Shown here: positions 45,516-55,657 of the stretch, piece by piece
Layout of the letters: the number at the start of each line of letters is the position of its first letter
Position numbering within the stretch: position 1 is the stretch's first letter
Notes under the pieces: model-generated
Database searches by the model: none
What the model saw: the letters and a program-made list of their open reading frames with translations, nothing else
What the model was told of the DNA's origin: nothing
Assembly: GCF_025725665.1 (NCBI RefSeq)
Contig: NZ_CP107009.1
Span: 2,914,001-2,978,000 of the forward strand
Source of the DNA: Halomonas sp. LR3S48
GTDB taxonomy: Bacteria; Pseudomonadota; Gammaproteobacteria; Pseudomonadales; Halomonadaceae
DNA: 64,000 nt
Reading direction: 5' to 3'
Made by a program: the position numbers and the translations under genes

Positions 45516-46768
45516 TTCATGACTCCCTGTCCGTTGATCCTGGGTTCACGCCGCCCCGGCGCCTCGCGCGGCGCGGTTGAGCTGGCACGTCGCAGCGCCA
45601 GGCGAGTATCGATGTCGGCGCGCAGCAGCAACGCCACCATTGCCGCGCTCACCAGCAGGCTGGAGCCGCCGTAGCTGAGCAGCGGCAGGGTCAAACCCTT
45701 GGTCGGCAGCATGCCGGTACTCACGGCGATGTTGATGAAGGCCTGGGCGCCGATCACGATGGCGATGCCATAGCTGAGGTAGGCGGCAAAGGCCAGCCCC
45801 GCCAGTTCGGCACGCCGGCCCACTGCCAGCGCCCGCCAGATCAGCAGTGCGAACAGCCCCACCACAGCGATGGCGCCGAACAGGCCCAGTTCCTCGGCCA
45901 GCACGGCGAAGACGAAGTCGGTATGCGCCTCCGGCAGGTAGAACAGCTTCTGCACGCTGTTGCCCAACCCCATGCCCAGCCAGTGCCCGCGCCCGAAGGC
46001 GATAAGGGCCTGGGTCAACTGGTAGCCGCTGGCGAACTGATCGGCCCAGGGATCGGAGAAGCTGGTCAGGCGCGCCAGCCGGTAGGGCTCGGCGATAGCC
46101 ACGTAGAAGCCAAGCAGCCCCACGGCAACGAGGATGAAGACAAACCGTCCCCACGGCGCTCCCGCCAGCAGCAGCATGCCCATCACGCAACCGGTCATCA
46201 CTACCACGGCACCGTAGTCCGGTTCGAGAATCAGCAGCACGGCAACGACGCCCATCACCATCAGCGGGCGCAAGAAGGCGCCCCAGTTACGGCGCACGTC
46301 GGGAAGGAAACGCTCCAGGTATCCGGCGAGATAGACGATCAGGCACAGCTTGGCCACTTCCGATATCTGCAGATTGAAAGGCAGCAAGGGGATCGACAGC
46401 CAGCGTCGACTGCCGTTGACCTCGCGCCCGACCAGCAGCACCAGCAATAGCAGCGCGATGCTGACCAGCAACAGCAGCGGTCCATTGGCACGCCACCAGG
46501 CCAGCGGTGAGCGCAACGTCGCCGCCGCCGCCAGCAGTGCCATGGCAACGAACAGGGCATGGCGCTGGCTGAAGTACCAGGGGTTGCCGGTGAGGCTGGC
46601 CGCCACCTCGGTGGAGGCCGAAGTAACCATGACCCAGCCGGTCAGGATCAGGGCCAGCGCAGCGAACAGCAGCCAGCCGTCGAACGGCTGATCCCGGGTC
46701 GAAAGCTTCGCGCGCAGCCGACGCAAGCGGGCGAATTTGCGCGTGGATGAGGCCTTGGTGCTAGCCAT
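45512..46768 (-). CDS. ftsW: Peptidoglycan glycosyltransferase FtsW (SEDS family)
   Basis: Septal lipid II polymerase partner of FtsI. From the ATG at 46768 the product is 418 residues with about ten hydrophobic segments. Signature regions are INLQISEVAKLCLIVYLAGY-like NLQISEVAKLCLIV, GDFTLGLP-equivalent ILEPDYGAVVVM, LPEAHTDFVFAVLAEELG with the conserved Asp, and LPLLSYGGSSLLV. The start overlaps the murD stop by 8 nt; an in-frame start at 46819 lies within murD. It is assigned as FtsW, rather than RodA, because it sits between murD and murG. The RodA of the window is at 1114-2274. Confidence 0.97.
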   Translation of the reverse strand: MASTKASSTRKFARLRRLRAKLSTRDQPFDGWLLFAALALILTGWVMVTSASTEVAASLTGNPWYFSQRHALFVAMALLAAAATLRSPLAWWRANGPLLLLVSIALLLLVLLVGREVNGSRRWLSIPLLPFNLQISEVAKLCLIVYLAGYLERFLPDVRRNWGAFLRPLMVMGVVAVLLILEPDYGAVVVMTGCVMGMLLLAGAPWGRFVFILVAVGLLGFYVAIAEPYRLARLTSFSDPWADQFASGYQLTQALIAFGRGHWLGMGLGNSVQKLFYLPEAHTDFVFAVLAEELGLFGAIAVVGLFALLIWRALAVGRRAELAGLAFAAYLSYGIAIVIGAQAFINIAVSTGMLPTKGLTLPLLSYGGSSLLVSAAMVALLLRADIDTRLALRRASSTAPREAPGRREPRINGQGVMK

Positions 46769-48140
46769 GCCCAACCTCCTCGACGAGTTGCTGGACCCAC
46801 TGCCGAAATGCCTCGCCACGCGCTAGGTAGTTGGGGAACTGGTCGAGGCTGGCACAGGCCGGCGAGAGCAGCACGCAGTCGCCGGGCTCGGCGATCTTCC
46901 GCGCATGCTGCATGGCGGCCTCGAGGTCGTCGACCCGGGTCACCGCCACGCTTCCTTCCAGTGCTTCGGCTAGCTTGTAAGCGTCGGCGCCGAACAAAAT
47001 CGCCTCGCGCCCGTAACGGGCCATGGGCTCGGCCAGCGGTACGAAATCGGCCCCCTTGCCCACCCCGCCCGCCAGCAGCACGATCCGCCCCGGCAACGTC
47101 GGCCCCAACCCCGCTATGGCGGCAAGTGTTGCACCGACATTGGTGCCCTTCGAATCGTTGACCCAGCGAACACCGCCGATCTCGCCGATCGGTTCGCTGC
47201 GATGAGCCAGGCCCTTGAATCGGCGCAGCACCGCGCACATGGTCTCGAGCGGAAAGCCGAGATGGTGGCCCATGGCCAGGGCCGCCAGCGCATTGGCCTG
47301 GTTGTGGCGCCCCGCCAGCCCCAGCTCGTCGGTCGCCAACAATGTGGTGTCGCCATGCATCAGCCAATCGCGACCATCCTGCCTGGCAATGCCCCATTCG
47401 CCCGTCTCGGGAGGCAAGGTCGTGAAGCGATCCAGGGCCGGGAGCGGCTCGAGCGGCCAGGTCATGGCATCCTCGGCGTTGACCACGGCGTGCCTGGCAC
47501 CGCGAAAGATACCCAGCTTGGCGGCGCGATACCCCGCCATGTCGCCGTGCCGGTCGAGGTGATCCTCGGAGAGATTGAGGAAGGCGACGGTTTCGGCACC
47601 CAGGCAAGGCGTGGTCTCGAGCTGGAAACTGGAAAGCTCGAGCACGTAGAGCTCCGCCTCGGGCACATCAACCAGCAGGTCCAGGGCCGGCGTGCCCAGA
47701 TTGCCGCCGACGGCCACGCGCCTGCCGGCCTCCCATGCCATGTCGCCGAGCAGGCTGGTCACGGTGGACTTGGCATTGGAACCGGTGATGGCGGCGATGG
47801 GCGCTCGCGCCGCGCGCACGAAGAGGGCAATCTCGCCGACCACCAGCGGCTCCCCCGTGTCGCGGCAGCGACCCAGGCACTCGGCCAGGCCCGGCGTATG
47901 GGGATCGACCCCGGGACTGACCACGATTTCCTGCGCCTCGCTCATGTCGAGCGCCGCGAGCGGCCCGCAATGCAGGACGACATCCGGATGGGCGATGCGA
48001 AACTCGTCGAGCCCAGGCGGCGCCTCGCGGGTGTCGGCCACCATGAAGGGCACCCCCTCCCTGGCCAGGTGCCGGCAGATTGCCCGGCCCGATATCCCGA
48101 GCCCGACCACCAGTGTCTCCCCCTTCGCCACCTTGGGCAT
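46761..48140 (-). CDS. murD: UDP-N-acetylmuramoylalanine--D-glutamate ligase MurD
   Basis: Adds D-glutamate to UDP-MurNAc-L-Ala. From the ATG at 48140 the product is 459 residues and begins MPKVAKGETLVVGLGISGRA. It has the ATP loop AAITGSNAKSTVTSLLGDM, in which the usual GTNGKS is GSNAKS. LELSSFQLETT, NLSEDHLDRHG and RWVNDSKGTNVGAT are all standard MurD motifs. GAGGAGGCCGCA provides the ribosome binding site. The longer open frame to 48500 runs into mraY and is rejected. It overlaps ftsW by 8 nt. Confidence 0.97.
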   Translation of the reverse strand: MPKVAKGETLVVGLGISGRAICRHLAREGVPFMVADTREAPPGLDEFRIAHPDVVLHCGPLAALDMSEAQEIVVSPGVDPHTPGLAECLGRCRDTGEPLVVGEIALFVRAARAPIAAITGSNAKSTVTSLLGDMAWEAGRRVAVGGNLGTPALDLLVDVPEAELYVLELSSFQLETTPCLGAETVAFLNLSEDHLDRHGDMAGYRAAKLGIFRGARHAVVNAEDAMTWPLEPLPALDRFTTLPPETGEWGIARQDGRDWLMHGDTTLLATDELGLAGRHNQANALAALAMGHHLGFPLETMCAVLRRFKGLAHRSEPIGEIGGVRWVNDSKGTNVGATLAAIAGLGPTLPGRIVLLAGGVGKGADFVPLAEPMARYGREAILFGADAYKLAEALEGSVAVTRVDDLEAAMQHARKIAEPGDCVLLSPACASLDQFPNYLARGEAFRQWVQQLVEEVGHG

Positions 48141-48178
48141 TGCGGCCTCCTCACGCGGTCGGATCGGCGTCCCCTGGC

Positions 48179-49261
48179 TCAGCGGATTTTCAGCGTGGCC
48201 AGGCCGGCCAGCACCAGTACCACGGTGATGATCCAGAAGCGCACGATGACCCGCGGCTCCGGCCAGCCCTTGAGTTCGTAATGGTGATGCAGCGGTGCCA
48301 TGCGGAAGATGCGCCGCCCGGTCAGCTTGTAGGAGCCGACCTGCAGGATCACCGAAATGGTCTCCAGCACGAAGATGCCGCCCATGATGAACAGCACGAT
48401 CTCCTGGCGCACGATGACGGCAACCACGCCCAGCGCCGCACCCAGCGCCAGCGCACCGACATCGCCCATGAAGACCTGGGCCGGATAGGTGTTGAACCAC
48501 AGGAAACCGAGACCGGCACCGGCGATGGTGGCACAGAACACCGCCAGCTCCCCGGCTCCGGCAATGTTGGGAATCTGCAGGTAGTTGGCGAATACGGCGT
48601 TACCACTGGCGTAAGCGAAGATCGCCAGCCCCATGGCGACCATGACGGTGGGCATGATGGCCAAGCCGTCGAGGCCATCGGTAAGGTTGACGGCATTGGA
48701 GCTGCCGACGATCACCAGATAGGTGAGCACGACGTAGAACACGCCCAGCGGCAGCACGATGTCTTTGAACAGCGGTACGATCAGACTGGTTTCCGCCGGG
48801 CTGGTCGCCGTCAGGTAGAGCATCAGAGCCGTACCGAGGCCGATCACCGACTGCCAGAAGTACTTCCAGCGCGCCGGCAACCCGCGGGGATTCTTCTCGA
48901 CCACCTTGCGGTAATCGTCGACCCAGCCGATCGCCCCGAAACCCAGCGTCACCACCAGCACGATCCACACGAAGCGATTGCTCAGGTCCGCCCACAGCAG
49001 CGTGCCGACGGCGATCGACATCAGAATCATGGCACCGCCCATGGTCGGCGTACCGGCCTTGGACAGGTGCGACTGCGGACCGTCGTCGCGGACCGCCTGA
49101 CCGATCTGCCGCTCGACCAGGCGGCGAATCATCCACGGGCCCAGCCACAGGCACAACAGCAGGGCCGTCATGGTGCCCAGGATCATGCGCAGGGTCAGGT
49201 AATTGAAAACGTTGAAGGCGCTCTGGTACTGCGCCAGGAAATCAGCCAGAAAAAGCAGCAT
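48179..49261 (-). CDS. mraY: Phospho-N-acetylmuramoyl-pentapeptide transferase MraY
   Basis: Polytopic inner-membrane transferase that makes lipid I from UDP-MurNAc-pentapeptide and undecaprenyl phosphate. The 360-residue product equals E. coli MraY. It shows [13 protein letters not shown], the aspartate pair in [26 protein letters not shown], and the conserved [17 protein letters not shown] near the C-terminus. About ten membrane segments are visible. It lies 9 nt after murF and 38 nt before murD. Confidence 0.98.
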   Translation of the reverse strand: MLLFLADFLAQYQSAFNVFNYLTLRMILGTMTALLLCLWLGPWMIRRLVERQIGQAVRDDGPQSHLSKAGTPTMGGAMILMSIAVGTLLWADLSNRFVWIVLVVTLGFGAIGWVDDYRKVVEKNPRGLPARWKYFWQSVIGLGTALMLYLTATSPAETSLIVPLFKDIVLPLGVFYVVLTYLVIVGSSNAVNLTDGLDGLAIMPTVMVAMGLAIFAYASGNAVFANYLQIPNIAGAGELAVFCATIAGAGLGFLWFNTYPAQVFMGDVGALALGAALGVVAVIVRQEIVLFIMGGIFVLETISVILQVGSYKLTGRRIFRMAPLHHHYELKGWPEPRVIVRFWIITVVLVLAGLATLKIR

Positions 49262-49270
49262 GTGTTGCGT

Positions 49271-50638
49271 TCACCTTGGTGCGTCAGCTCGTAGCGCCGC
49301 CACTACCCGTTCCATGCCAGCGCTGCGCGAACCCTTGATCAGTACGCTGGCACCGGTGGGCAGATGGTTCAGGACATGGCGCGTCAGCGCCTCGTGATCG
49401 TTGAAATGATACCCGCCGTCGCCGAAAGCCTGGCTCGCGGCCGATGCCGCATCCCCGCAGGTCATCAGCACGTCGATCCCCAGCTCCCGTGCGTAGTGGC
49501 CGACTTCCGCATGCAGCCGGTCCGAGCCTTCCCCCAGCTCTCCCATGGCACCCAACAGGCACCACCTGGGACCGGGCAATTCGGTCAGCAGCGCAAGCGC
49601 CGCCTTGACCGCTCCCGGATTGGCATTGTAACTGTCGTCCAGCAGGCGGCACTCGCGGATGCCCTGCAGCGGACTCAGCCGCCCCGGCATCGGTGCCGCC
49701 GCCGCCAGCCCGGCCAGCAACTGGTCGTCGCCCAGCCCCAGTGCCCGCGCACCCGCCGCAGCCGCCAAAGCATTGGCCACGCTATGACGCCCCAGCAGGG
49801 CGAGCTGCACCCGACCGACCCGGCGACCATCCACGACAAGCGTGAAAGCATAGCGTCCCTGAGCGTCGCAGGCCAGCTCGGTGGCCCGCACACGACTCTC
49901 CTCGGCAAAACCGAAGTCCAGTACCTCCCGCGGTGCGGCCAGCCGAGACCAGAGCGGGAAATAGGCGTCGTCGCGATTGAGCACCGCCACCCCGTCGGCG
50001 CCCAGCCCGGCGAGAATCTCGGCCTTCGCCTGGGCAATCTGCCCCATACCGCCGAACTCGCCGACATGAGCACCGGTGACGTTGGTGATGATGGCCACCT
50101 GCGGCTCGGCCAGGCTCGTGGTCCAGGCAATCTCGCCGAGGTGGTTGGCCCCCAGCTCGGCTACCGCCTGGCGGTGCTCGTCGGTGAGCCGGAGCAGCGT
50201 GAGCGGCGCACCGATGTCGTTGTTGAGGTTGCCCAGCGTGGCCAGGGTCTTGCCGCGCTGGTCGAGCAGCCGGGCCAGCAACTCCTTGACGCTGGTCTTG
50301 CCGCTGTTGCCCGTCACCGCCACCAGCGGGCCGCCCCAGGCACGACGACGGGCACGCCCCAGCAGCCCCAGCGCCAGGCGAGTGTCCGGCACCACCAGCT
50401 GCGGCAGCGGGTCATCGACGCACTTCTCGACCAGCGCCGCCACGGCACCCGCCTCACGCGCCTGGGCAATGAAATTGTGGGCATCGAAGCGTACACCGCG
50501 CAGCGCCACGAACAGGCTGCCCGGCGTCAATTGGCGCGTGTCGCTGGCGATATCGCCCAATGGCATATCAGGGTCCGGCGCCGTTACGCCCAGCGCTTCG
50601 GCGACGGCACCCAGGGTCTGCAAGCCGGACCCGCTCAT
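49271..50638 (-). CDS. murF: UDP-MurNAc-tripeptide--D-Ala-D-Ala ligase MurF
   Basis: Adds D-Ala-D-Ala to UDP-MurNAc-tripeptide, the last cytoplasmic precursor step. The 455-residue product has SDTRQLTPGSLFVALRG in the UDP-binding domain, the ATP loop VAVTGNSGKTSVKELLA, LGANHLGEIAWTTSL and RLLDDSYNANPGAVKAAL, typical of MurF. Length matches E. coli MurF (452). The ATG overlaps the murE TGA by 4 nt, coupling the two ligases. Confidence 0.97.
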   Translation of the reverse strand: MSGSGLQTLGAVAEALGVTAPDPDMPLGDIASDTRQLTPGSLFVALRGVRFDAHNFIAQAREAGAVAALVEKCVDDPLPQLVVPDTRLALGLLGRARRRAWGGPLVAVTGNSGKTSVKELLARLLDQRGKTLATLGNLNNDIGAPLTLLRLTDEHRQAVAELGANHLGEIAWTTSLAEPQVAIITNVTGAHVGEFGGMGQIAQAKAEILAGLGADGVAVLNRDDAYFPLWSRLAAPREVLDFGFAEESRVRATELACDAQGRYAFTLVVDGRRVGRVQLALLGRHSVANALAAAAGARALGLGDDQLLAGLAAAAPMPGRLSPLQGIRECRLLDDSYNANPGAVKAALALLTELPGPRWCLLGAMGELGEGSDRLHAEVGHYARELGIDVLMTCGDAASAASQAFGDGGYHFNDHEALTRHVLNHLPTGASVLIKGSRSAGMERVVAALRADAPR

Positions 50639-52143
50639 TGCCTCTCCTCACGTCGTCTCAGGGCGACCTCGGCCTCGGCGACATCGCTGAAGGCATGGCG
50701 CACGCCGGCGATTTCCTGATACGGCTCATGGCCCTTGCCGGCGATCAGTATCACGTCGTCGGCGCTGGCTTGTGCGATGGTACGGTCAATGGCCTCGCTG
50801 CGTCCGGCGACAACCTCGCAGCGCTGCGTGGCCTCAGCCGGCACACCAGCAAGGATCTGTTGGCGAATCTCGGCAGGATCCTCGCTCCTGGGGTTGTCGT
50901 CAGTGATCACCAGCCGGTCGGCATGGCGCTCGGCAGCAGCCCCCATCAGCGGACGCTTGCCGCTGTCACGATCTCCTCCACAGCCGAACAGGCACCACAA
51001 CTGGCCATCGCCGGGCAGGTGCTCGCGCAACGCGCCCAAGGAATTCTCCAACGCCTCCGGGGTATGCGCATAGTCGACGATCACGGCCGGCCGGCCTGCA
51101 CCTCCCACTCGCTGCATACGCCCCGGCACCGGGGTCAGCCGCGCAGCCGCATCGAACAATGCATCGAGCGGCTCACCCAGGCCATACAGCGTGGCGATGG
51201 CCAACAGGACGTTATCGAGATTGAAGCGCCCCATCAGCGGGAGCTCGAGCGAACGCTCTCCCTGCGGCGTCGCCACCAGGGCGAGCTGACCATTGCGGCT
51301 GGGCTGCCAGTCGATTACCCGCAGCGTGGCCGCCGGCTCGTCGCCAATTGCCAGCACGCGCACGCCTTCCGGCAGCCCTGCCAGCATCAGGCGAGCCAGG
51401 GCGTCGGCAGCGTTGACCACCGCAAGCTTCAGCTCGGAGCGGCGGAACAGGCGCGCCTTCGCGGCGGCATAGGCCGCCATGCTGCCGTGGTAGTCGAGGT
51501 GGTCGCGGCTCAGGTTGGTGAATACGGCCGCAGTGACATGACAACCGTCGAGGCGCCCCTGCTCCAGCGCATGGGAAGAGACCTCCATGGCTACCCGGTC
51601 GATGCCGCCCGCCGCCATCTCGCCAAGGGTTGCCTGCAGCGTCAGCGGTCCCGGCGTCGTCAGCCCGGTATCCTCGAGCTTTCCGGGCCGCCCCACACCC
51701 AGCGTGCCGACGAGGCCCGCCTTGCGACCCAGTGCCTCGCTCAGCTCGGCAACGTAGTGGGTCACAGAGCTCTTGCCGTTGGTCCCGGTGACGCCGATCA
51801 GTTCCAGCGCATCGGGCACCTCGAAGAGCAAGCGCCCCAGCTCGCCCAGGCGCTGGCGCAGGAAAGGCAGGGCGATGACCGGCCGGCCCTGTGCCGAGCC
51901 GGGAAGGGGCTCGCCCGGCTCGGTGTGGTAAAGTACCTGTGCGGCACCGGAGCGGAGCGCCTCGGCCAGGTAATCACGGCCGTCGAAGCTCACCCCGGGC
52001 ACGGCGACGAAAACGTCTCCCGGCATGACACGGCGGCTGTCGAGTACCAGGCGAACCGACGCATCGCCGCTGAAACCTGGCTCTGTCAGGCTGGGCCAGC
52101 AGCGGCGAAGCGCCGCCTGGAGACGAGAAGCACTTACCTGCAT
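50635..52143 (-). CDS. murE: UDP-MurNAc-L-Ala-D-Glu--meso-DAP ligase MurE
   Basis: Adds meso-diaminopimelate to the growing precursor. From the ATG at 52143 (GAGGTGTCG upstream) the product is 502 residues. It shows LDSRRVMPGDVFVAVPG, the ATP loop IGVTGTNGKSSVTHYVAEL, MEVSSHALEQGRLDGC and the substrate-specific TDDNPRSEDPAEIR, where the DNPR motif marks meso-DAP enzymes. Length is as E. coli MurE (495). It follows ftsI by 31 nt. Confidence 0.97.
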   Translation of the reverse strand: MQVSASRLQAALRRCWPSLTEPGFSGDASVRLVLDSRRVMPGDVFVAVPGVSFDGRDYLAEALRSGAAQVLYHTEPGEPLPGSAQGRPVIALPFLRQRLGELGRLLFEVPDALELIGVTGTNGKSSVTHYVAELSEALGRKAGLVGTLGVGRPGKLEDTGLTTPGPLTLQATLGEMAAGGIDRVAMEVSSHALEQGRLDGCHVTAAVFTNLSRDHLDYHGSMAAYAAAKARLFRRSELKLAVVNAADALARLMLAGLPEGVRVLAIGDEPAATLRVIDWQPSRNGQLALVATPQGERSLELPLMGRFNLDNVLLAIATLYGLGEPLDALFDAAARLTPVPGRMQRVGGAGRPAVIVDYAHTPEALENSLGALREHLPGDGQLWCLFGCGGDRDSGKRPLMGAAAERHADRLVITDDNPRSEDPAEIRQQILAGVPAEATQRCEVVAGRSEAIDRTIAQASADDVILIAGKGHEPYQEIAGVRHAFSDVAEAEVALRRREERQ

Positions 52144-52174
52144 CGACACACCTCTGTCGTGGAAAAGGCAGGAT

Positions 52175-53884
52175 TCATCTTGCACGCTGGTCCGGCGGCA
52201 CATCGAGCAATCGCAGGGCGCTACCGGTGACGCGTGAGAATACCGGTGCCGCCACGGCCCCGCCGTAATAGTCTCCCGCCCTGGGGTGATCGATCATGAC
52301 GATGGTGACGATACGCGGATCGGAGACAGGGGCAATACCGGCGAACAGGCTGCGATAGGCATTCTCTTCATAACCGCGCACCGACGTCTTGCGTACTGTA
52401 CCGGTCTTGCCGGCCACCCGGTAGCCCGGCACCGCCGCTCGCCGGCCGCCCGTGCTCGGCTGTACCGACTCCTCCATGATTCGCAACAGCTCGTGAGCCA
52501 CCTGCGGATCGATGGTCGGCGTTCCCTGGGGGGCTTCGTCCAGCTTGAGCAGTGAAGGCGCCATGCGCACACCGCCATTGGCCAGCGCGGTATAGGCGCT
52601 CGCCAGTTGCAGGGCCGAGACCGACAGGCCATAACCGTACGACAGCGCTGCCCACTGACTGCGCGACCAGCGCACCGGCGCCGGCAGGTGTCCCACGGCT
52701 TCGCCGGGAAAGCCGGTTTCGGCACTCTGACCGAAGCCGAGTCGACGATAGAGATCGGGGACCAGTGGGTCGTCGAGCTCGAGCACCAGTTTGGACATAC
52801 CGATATTCGACGATTTCTCGAGAATACCGGCCAGGTCGAGCCGGCCGTAGTTGCGAATGTCGCGAATGGTGAAGCGGTCGATACGCATCCAGCCCGGCGA
52901 GGTATCGACCACCACGTCGCTGTCGAAGATACCGCTCTCCATGATCGCCGCCATGGCCAGCGGCTTCACCACCGACCCCGGCTCGAAGACGTCGACGACG
53001 GCTTGGTTGCGCAGGCCGCGCGGGTCGATACCGGCGCGATTGTTGGGGTTGTAGGAGGGCTGGTTGGCCATGGCCAACACCTCGCCGGTGCGCGCATCCA
53101 TCATCACCACGACGCCACCATCGGCTTCGTGCTCGGTAACCGCTGCCTTGAGCTCACGGTAAGCCATGTACTGCAAACGCTGGTCGATGGCCAACGTCAG
53201 CTCACCACCCGGCTGCGCCTCGCGCAGGATTGCCAGGTCGCGCACCAGTCGTCCACGCCGATCCTTGATCACCCGGCGCTGGCCCGGAGTGCCGGCCAGA
53301 TAGGGCTGATAGGCCAGCTCTACGCCCTCCTGCCCCAGGTCGTCCACGTTCGTCACACCCAGCAGTTGGGCCACTACCTCGCCGGCCGGATAGTAGCGCT
53401 TGTACTCGTGCTGGGCGTAAACCCCCGGCACGCGCAGGTCGAGCACGCGCTGAGCGGCCACCGGTGTCAGTTGGCGGCGCAGGAACATGAATTCACGCTC
53501 GGCGAAGCGCTCCAGCCTGGCATCGAGATCCTCCAGGCCCACGCCCAGCGCCTGCGACAGCATCAGCCGCTGGATACGATCTTCGGGAACTTCCTGAGGG
53601 TTGGCCCAGAGCGTCACCACCGGCGTGGAGATGGCCAGCGGCTCACCGTTGCGATCGGTGATCATGCCGCGATGAGCCGTCAGCGACTCGGTGCGCAGGG
53701 TACGCGCATCGCCCTGCCCCAAGAGAAAAGGCCGGTCGAAGACGTGCAGGGTCACGATACGCCCGGCCAGTAGCAGCAAGCCGAGGATCACCGCGCCCAG
53801 CACCACGCCATAGCGCAACCCGCCCATCGGCGCCATCGGCGGCCGACGACGCGGCATCACGCCACTGCGAACGTCAGTGCTCAT
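52175..53884 (-). CDS. ftsI: Penicillin-binding protein 3, septal transpeptidase FtsI
   Basis: Class B penicillin-binding protein that crosslinks septal peptidoglycan, working with FtsW. From the ATG at 53884 the product is 569 residues. One membrane anchor (about 25-45) precedes a pedestal region with SLTAHRGMITDRNGEPLA and a transpeptidase domain with S304-V-V-K307 in EPGSVVKPLAM. S358-S-N in EKSSNIGM and K493-T-G-T complete the motifs. The ATG overlaps the ftsL TGA by 4 nt. A longer open frame to 54109 lies within ftsL and is rejected. Length matches E. coli FtsI (588). Confidence 0.97.
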   Translation of the reverse strand: MSTDVRSGVMPRRRPPMAPMGGLRYGVVLGAVILGLLLLAGRIVTLHVFDRPFLLGQGDARTLRTESLTAHRGMITDRNGEPLAISTPVVTLWANPQEVPEDRIQRLMLSQALGVGLEDLDARLERFAEREFMFLRRQLTPVAAQRVLDLRVPGVYAQHEYKRYYPAGEVVAQLLGVTNVDDLGQEGVELAYQPYLAGTPGQRRVIKDRRGRLVRDLAILREAQPGGELTLAIDQRLQYMAYRELKAAVTEHEADGGVVVMMDARTGEVLAMANQPSYNPNNRAGIDPRGLRNQAVVDVFEPGSVVKPLAMAAIMESGIFDSDVVVDTSPGWMRIDRFTIRDIRNYGRLDLAGILEKSSNIGMSKLVLELDDPLVPDLYRRLGFGQSAETGFPGEAVGHLPAPVRWSRSQWAALSYGYGLSVSALQLASAYTALANGGVRMAPSLLKLDEAPQGTPTIDPQVAHELLRIMEESVQPSTGGRRAAVPGYRVAGKTGTVRKTSVRGYEENAYRSLFAGIAPVSDPRIVTIVMIDHPRAGDYYGGAVAAPVFSRVTGSALRLLDVPPDQRAR

Positions 53885-54210
53885 GGCCGTATGACCTCGA
53901 CTTCGTCGACGTGGGGGAGGCGCATATCGAGCCGCTCGACAGCCAGGCGCTCGATACGCGCCGGCGACGACCAGGCGCTCTCTTCGAGTAGCAACTGACC
54001 CCATTCCGTCTGTAGCTGGTCGCGCTCGCGCTCGAGCTGCTGCAACCGCACATACTGCACGCGGGTCTGGTGGCTGGCGTTGATCACCGCCATCGCACTG
54101 ACCAGACAAGCCAGCAGCAGACCAAGGACCAGCAGCAGGCGCCAGCTCGGCAACCGGGCCGGTCGCCAGGCCGTGCGCAGCATTTGGGGAGACAACCGTC
54201 CTTGCGCCAT
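53881..54210 (-). CDS. ftsL: Cell division protein FtsL
   Basis: Small bitopic divisome protein that forms a coiled coil with FtsB and binds FtsQ. From the ATG at 54210 the product is 109 residues with a membrane helix (about 24-44, LLLVLGLLLACLVSAMAVI). A periplasmic coiled coil follows (VRLQQLERERDQLQTEWGQ) and then a short conserved end RIERLAVERLDMRLP. GAGG lies 6 nt before this ATG. A TTG at 54222 that overlaps the rsmH stop would add four residues. Assignment rests on position, length and topology as much as on sequence. Confidence 0.9.
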   Translation of the reverse strand: MAQGRLSPQMLRTAWRPARLPSWRLLLVLGLLLACLVSAMAVINASHQTRVQYVRLQQLERERDQLQTEWGQLLLEESAWSSPARIERLAVERLDMRLPHVDEVEVIRP

Positions 54211-54218
54211 GCCGTTCC

Positions 54219-55175
54219 TCAAATCAGCTTGCGCGCAGCGCGCATCACGGCGCTGCGCGCACGCGGGTTGGCTTCGACCTCTTCCGGCGTGGGCCGCCGA
54301 GCCTTGCCCAGCATCTCCAGGCGCTTGGCGAGCTGCTCATCGCGCACCGGTACACCGCGTGGTAGATCGGTATCGCCGCGCACATGCTCGCGGATGAAGC
54401 GCTTGACCCGGCGGTCCTCCAGCGAATGGAAGCTTATCACCACCAGATGGCCGCCCGGGGCCAGCGCCTCCAGTGCTGCCGACAATGCCAGGTCCAACTG
54501 CTCCAGCTCACCATTGATATGGATGCGCAGCGCCTGGAAGGCACGCGTTGCGGGGTGCTTGCCCTTTTCCCAGGCGGGGTGCGCGACCTTGAGCACTTCG
54601 GCCAGGTCGCCGGTACGCAGGAAGGGCTCCTCAGCGCGGCGCGTGACGATGGCTCGTGCCAGGCGCTTGGCGAAGCGCTCCTCGCCATAGGCCTTGAAGA
54701 CATGGGCGATGTCGGCCTCGCGGGCACGGGCCAGCCAATCGGCAGCACTCTCGCCGTGGGTCGGGTCCATGCGCATGTCGAGCGGGCCGTCACGCAGGAA
54801 GCTGAACCCCCGCTCGGGGTCGTCCAGCTGTGGCGAAGAGACGCCGACGTCCAGCAGCACGCCAGCCAGCTTTCCATGCAGGCCATGGCGCCGGGCGATC
54901 TCGCCCAGGCTGGCGAACTCGCCTTGCTCGATGACGAAGCGAGGGTCGTCGATAGTACGCGCCTCGGCGATGGCCTGGGGATCGCGATCGATGGCGAGCA
55001 AACTGCCTTGGGCGTCCAGCCGCTCCAGGATGGCGCGAGAGTGACCGCCACGACCGAAGGTACCATCCAGATAGGCCCCGTCGAGGTCGTGGACGAGCGC
55101 ATCCACGGCTCCGTCGAGCAGCACGCTGGCATGACGAAAGCCATGTCGGCTCGGTTCAGCTGCGGATGGCGGCAT
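54219..55175 (-). CDS. rsmH: 16S rRNA (cytosine1402-N4)-methyltransferase RsmH
   Basis: Methylates N4 of C1402 in the decoding centre of 16S rRNA; RsmI, at 55658, methylates the 2'-OH of the same nucleotide. From the ATG at 55175 (AGGA upstream) the product is 318 residues, near E. coli RsmH (313). It shows [39 protein letters not shown] and [20 protein letters not shown], the standard signatures. The longer in-frame start at 55283 would run into the rnpB region. It opens the dcw cluster; mraZ, which usually precedes it, is missing. Confidence 0.97.
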   Translation of the reverse strand: MPPSAAEPSRHGFRHASVLLDGAVDALVHDLDGAYLDGTFGRGGHSRAILERLDAQGSLLAIDRDPQAIAEARTIDDPRFVIEQGEFASLGEIARRHGLHGKLAGVLLDVGVSSPQLDDPERGFSFLRDGPLDMRMDPTHGESAADWLARAREADIAHVFKAYGEERFAKRLARAIVTRRAEEPFLRTGDLAEVLKVAHPAWEKGKHPATRAFQALRIHINGELEQLDLALSAALEALAPGGHLVVISFHSLEDRRVKRFIREHVRGDTDLPRGVPVRDEQLAKRLEMLGKARRPTPEEVEANPRARSAVMRAARKLI

Positions 55176-55243
55176 GCGCTTTCCTGAAGTCTCGGGCTTG
55201 TATGGGCGCACCGGCATGACCGGCCGCGGGGGATCGATTAGGG

Positions 55244-55605
<362 letters not shown>

Positions 55606-55611
55606 AGCGCA

Positions 55612-55640
55612 AGAATACCAGCGCACCCGTGGCCTCTCAA
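55612..55640 (-). promoter_or_regulatory. rnpB promoter
   Basis: On the minus strand TTGAGA (complement of 55635-55640), a 17-nt spacer and TATTCT (complement of 55612-55617) precede the RNase P RNA 5' end by about 7 nt. The spacer ends in TGG, so this is also an extended -10. Confidence 0.75.
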
Positions 55641-55657
55641 TGTCTTTCCACACCATG

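Noticed and set aside
50560..52230. Plus-strand 556-codon open frame antisense to murF and murE
   Set aside because: Its product is rich in Gln, Arg and His with no recognisable domain, and murE and murF are certain. It is a codon-bias shadow.
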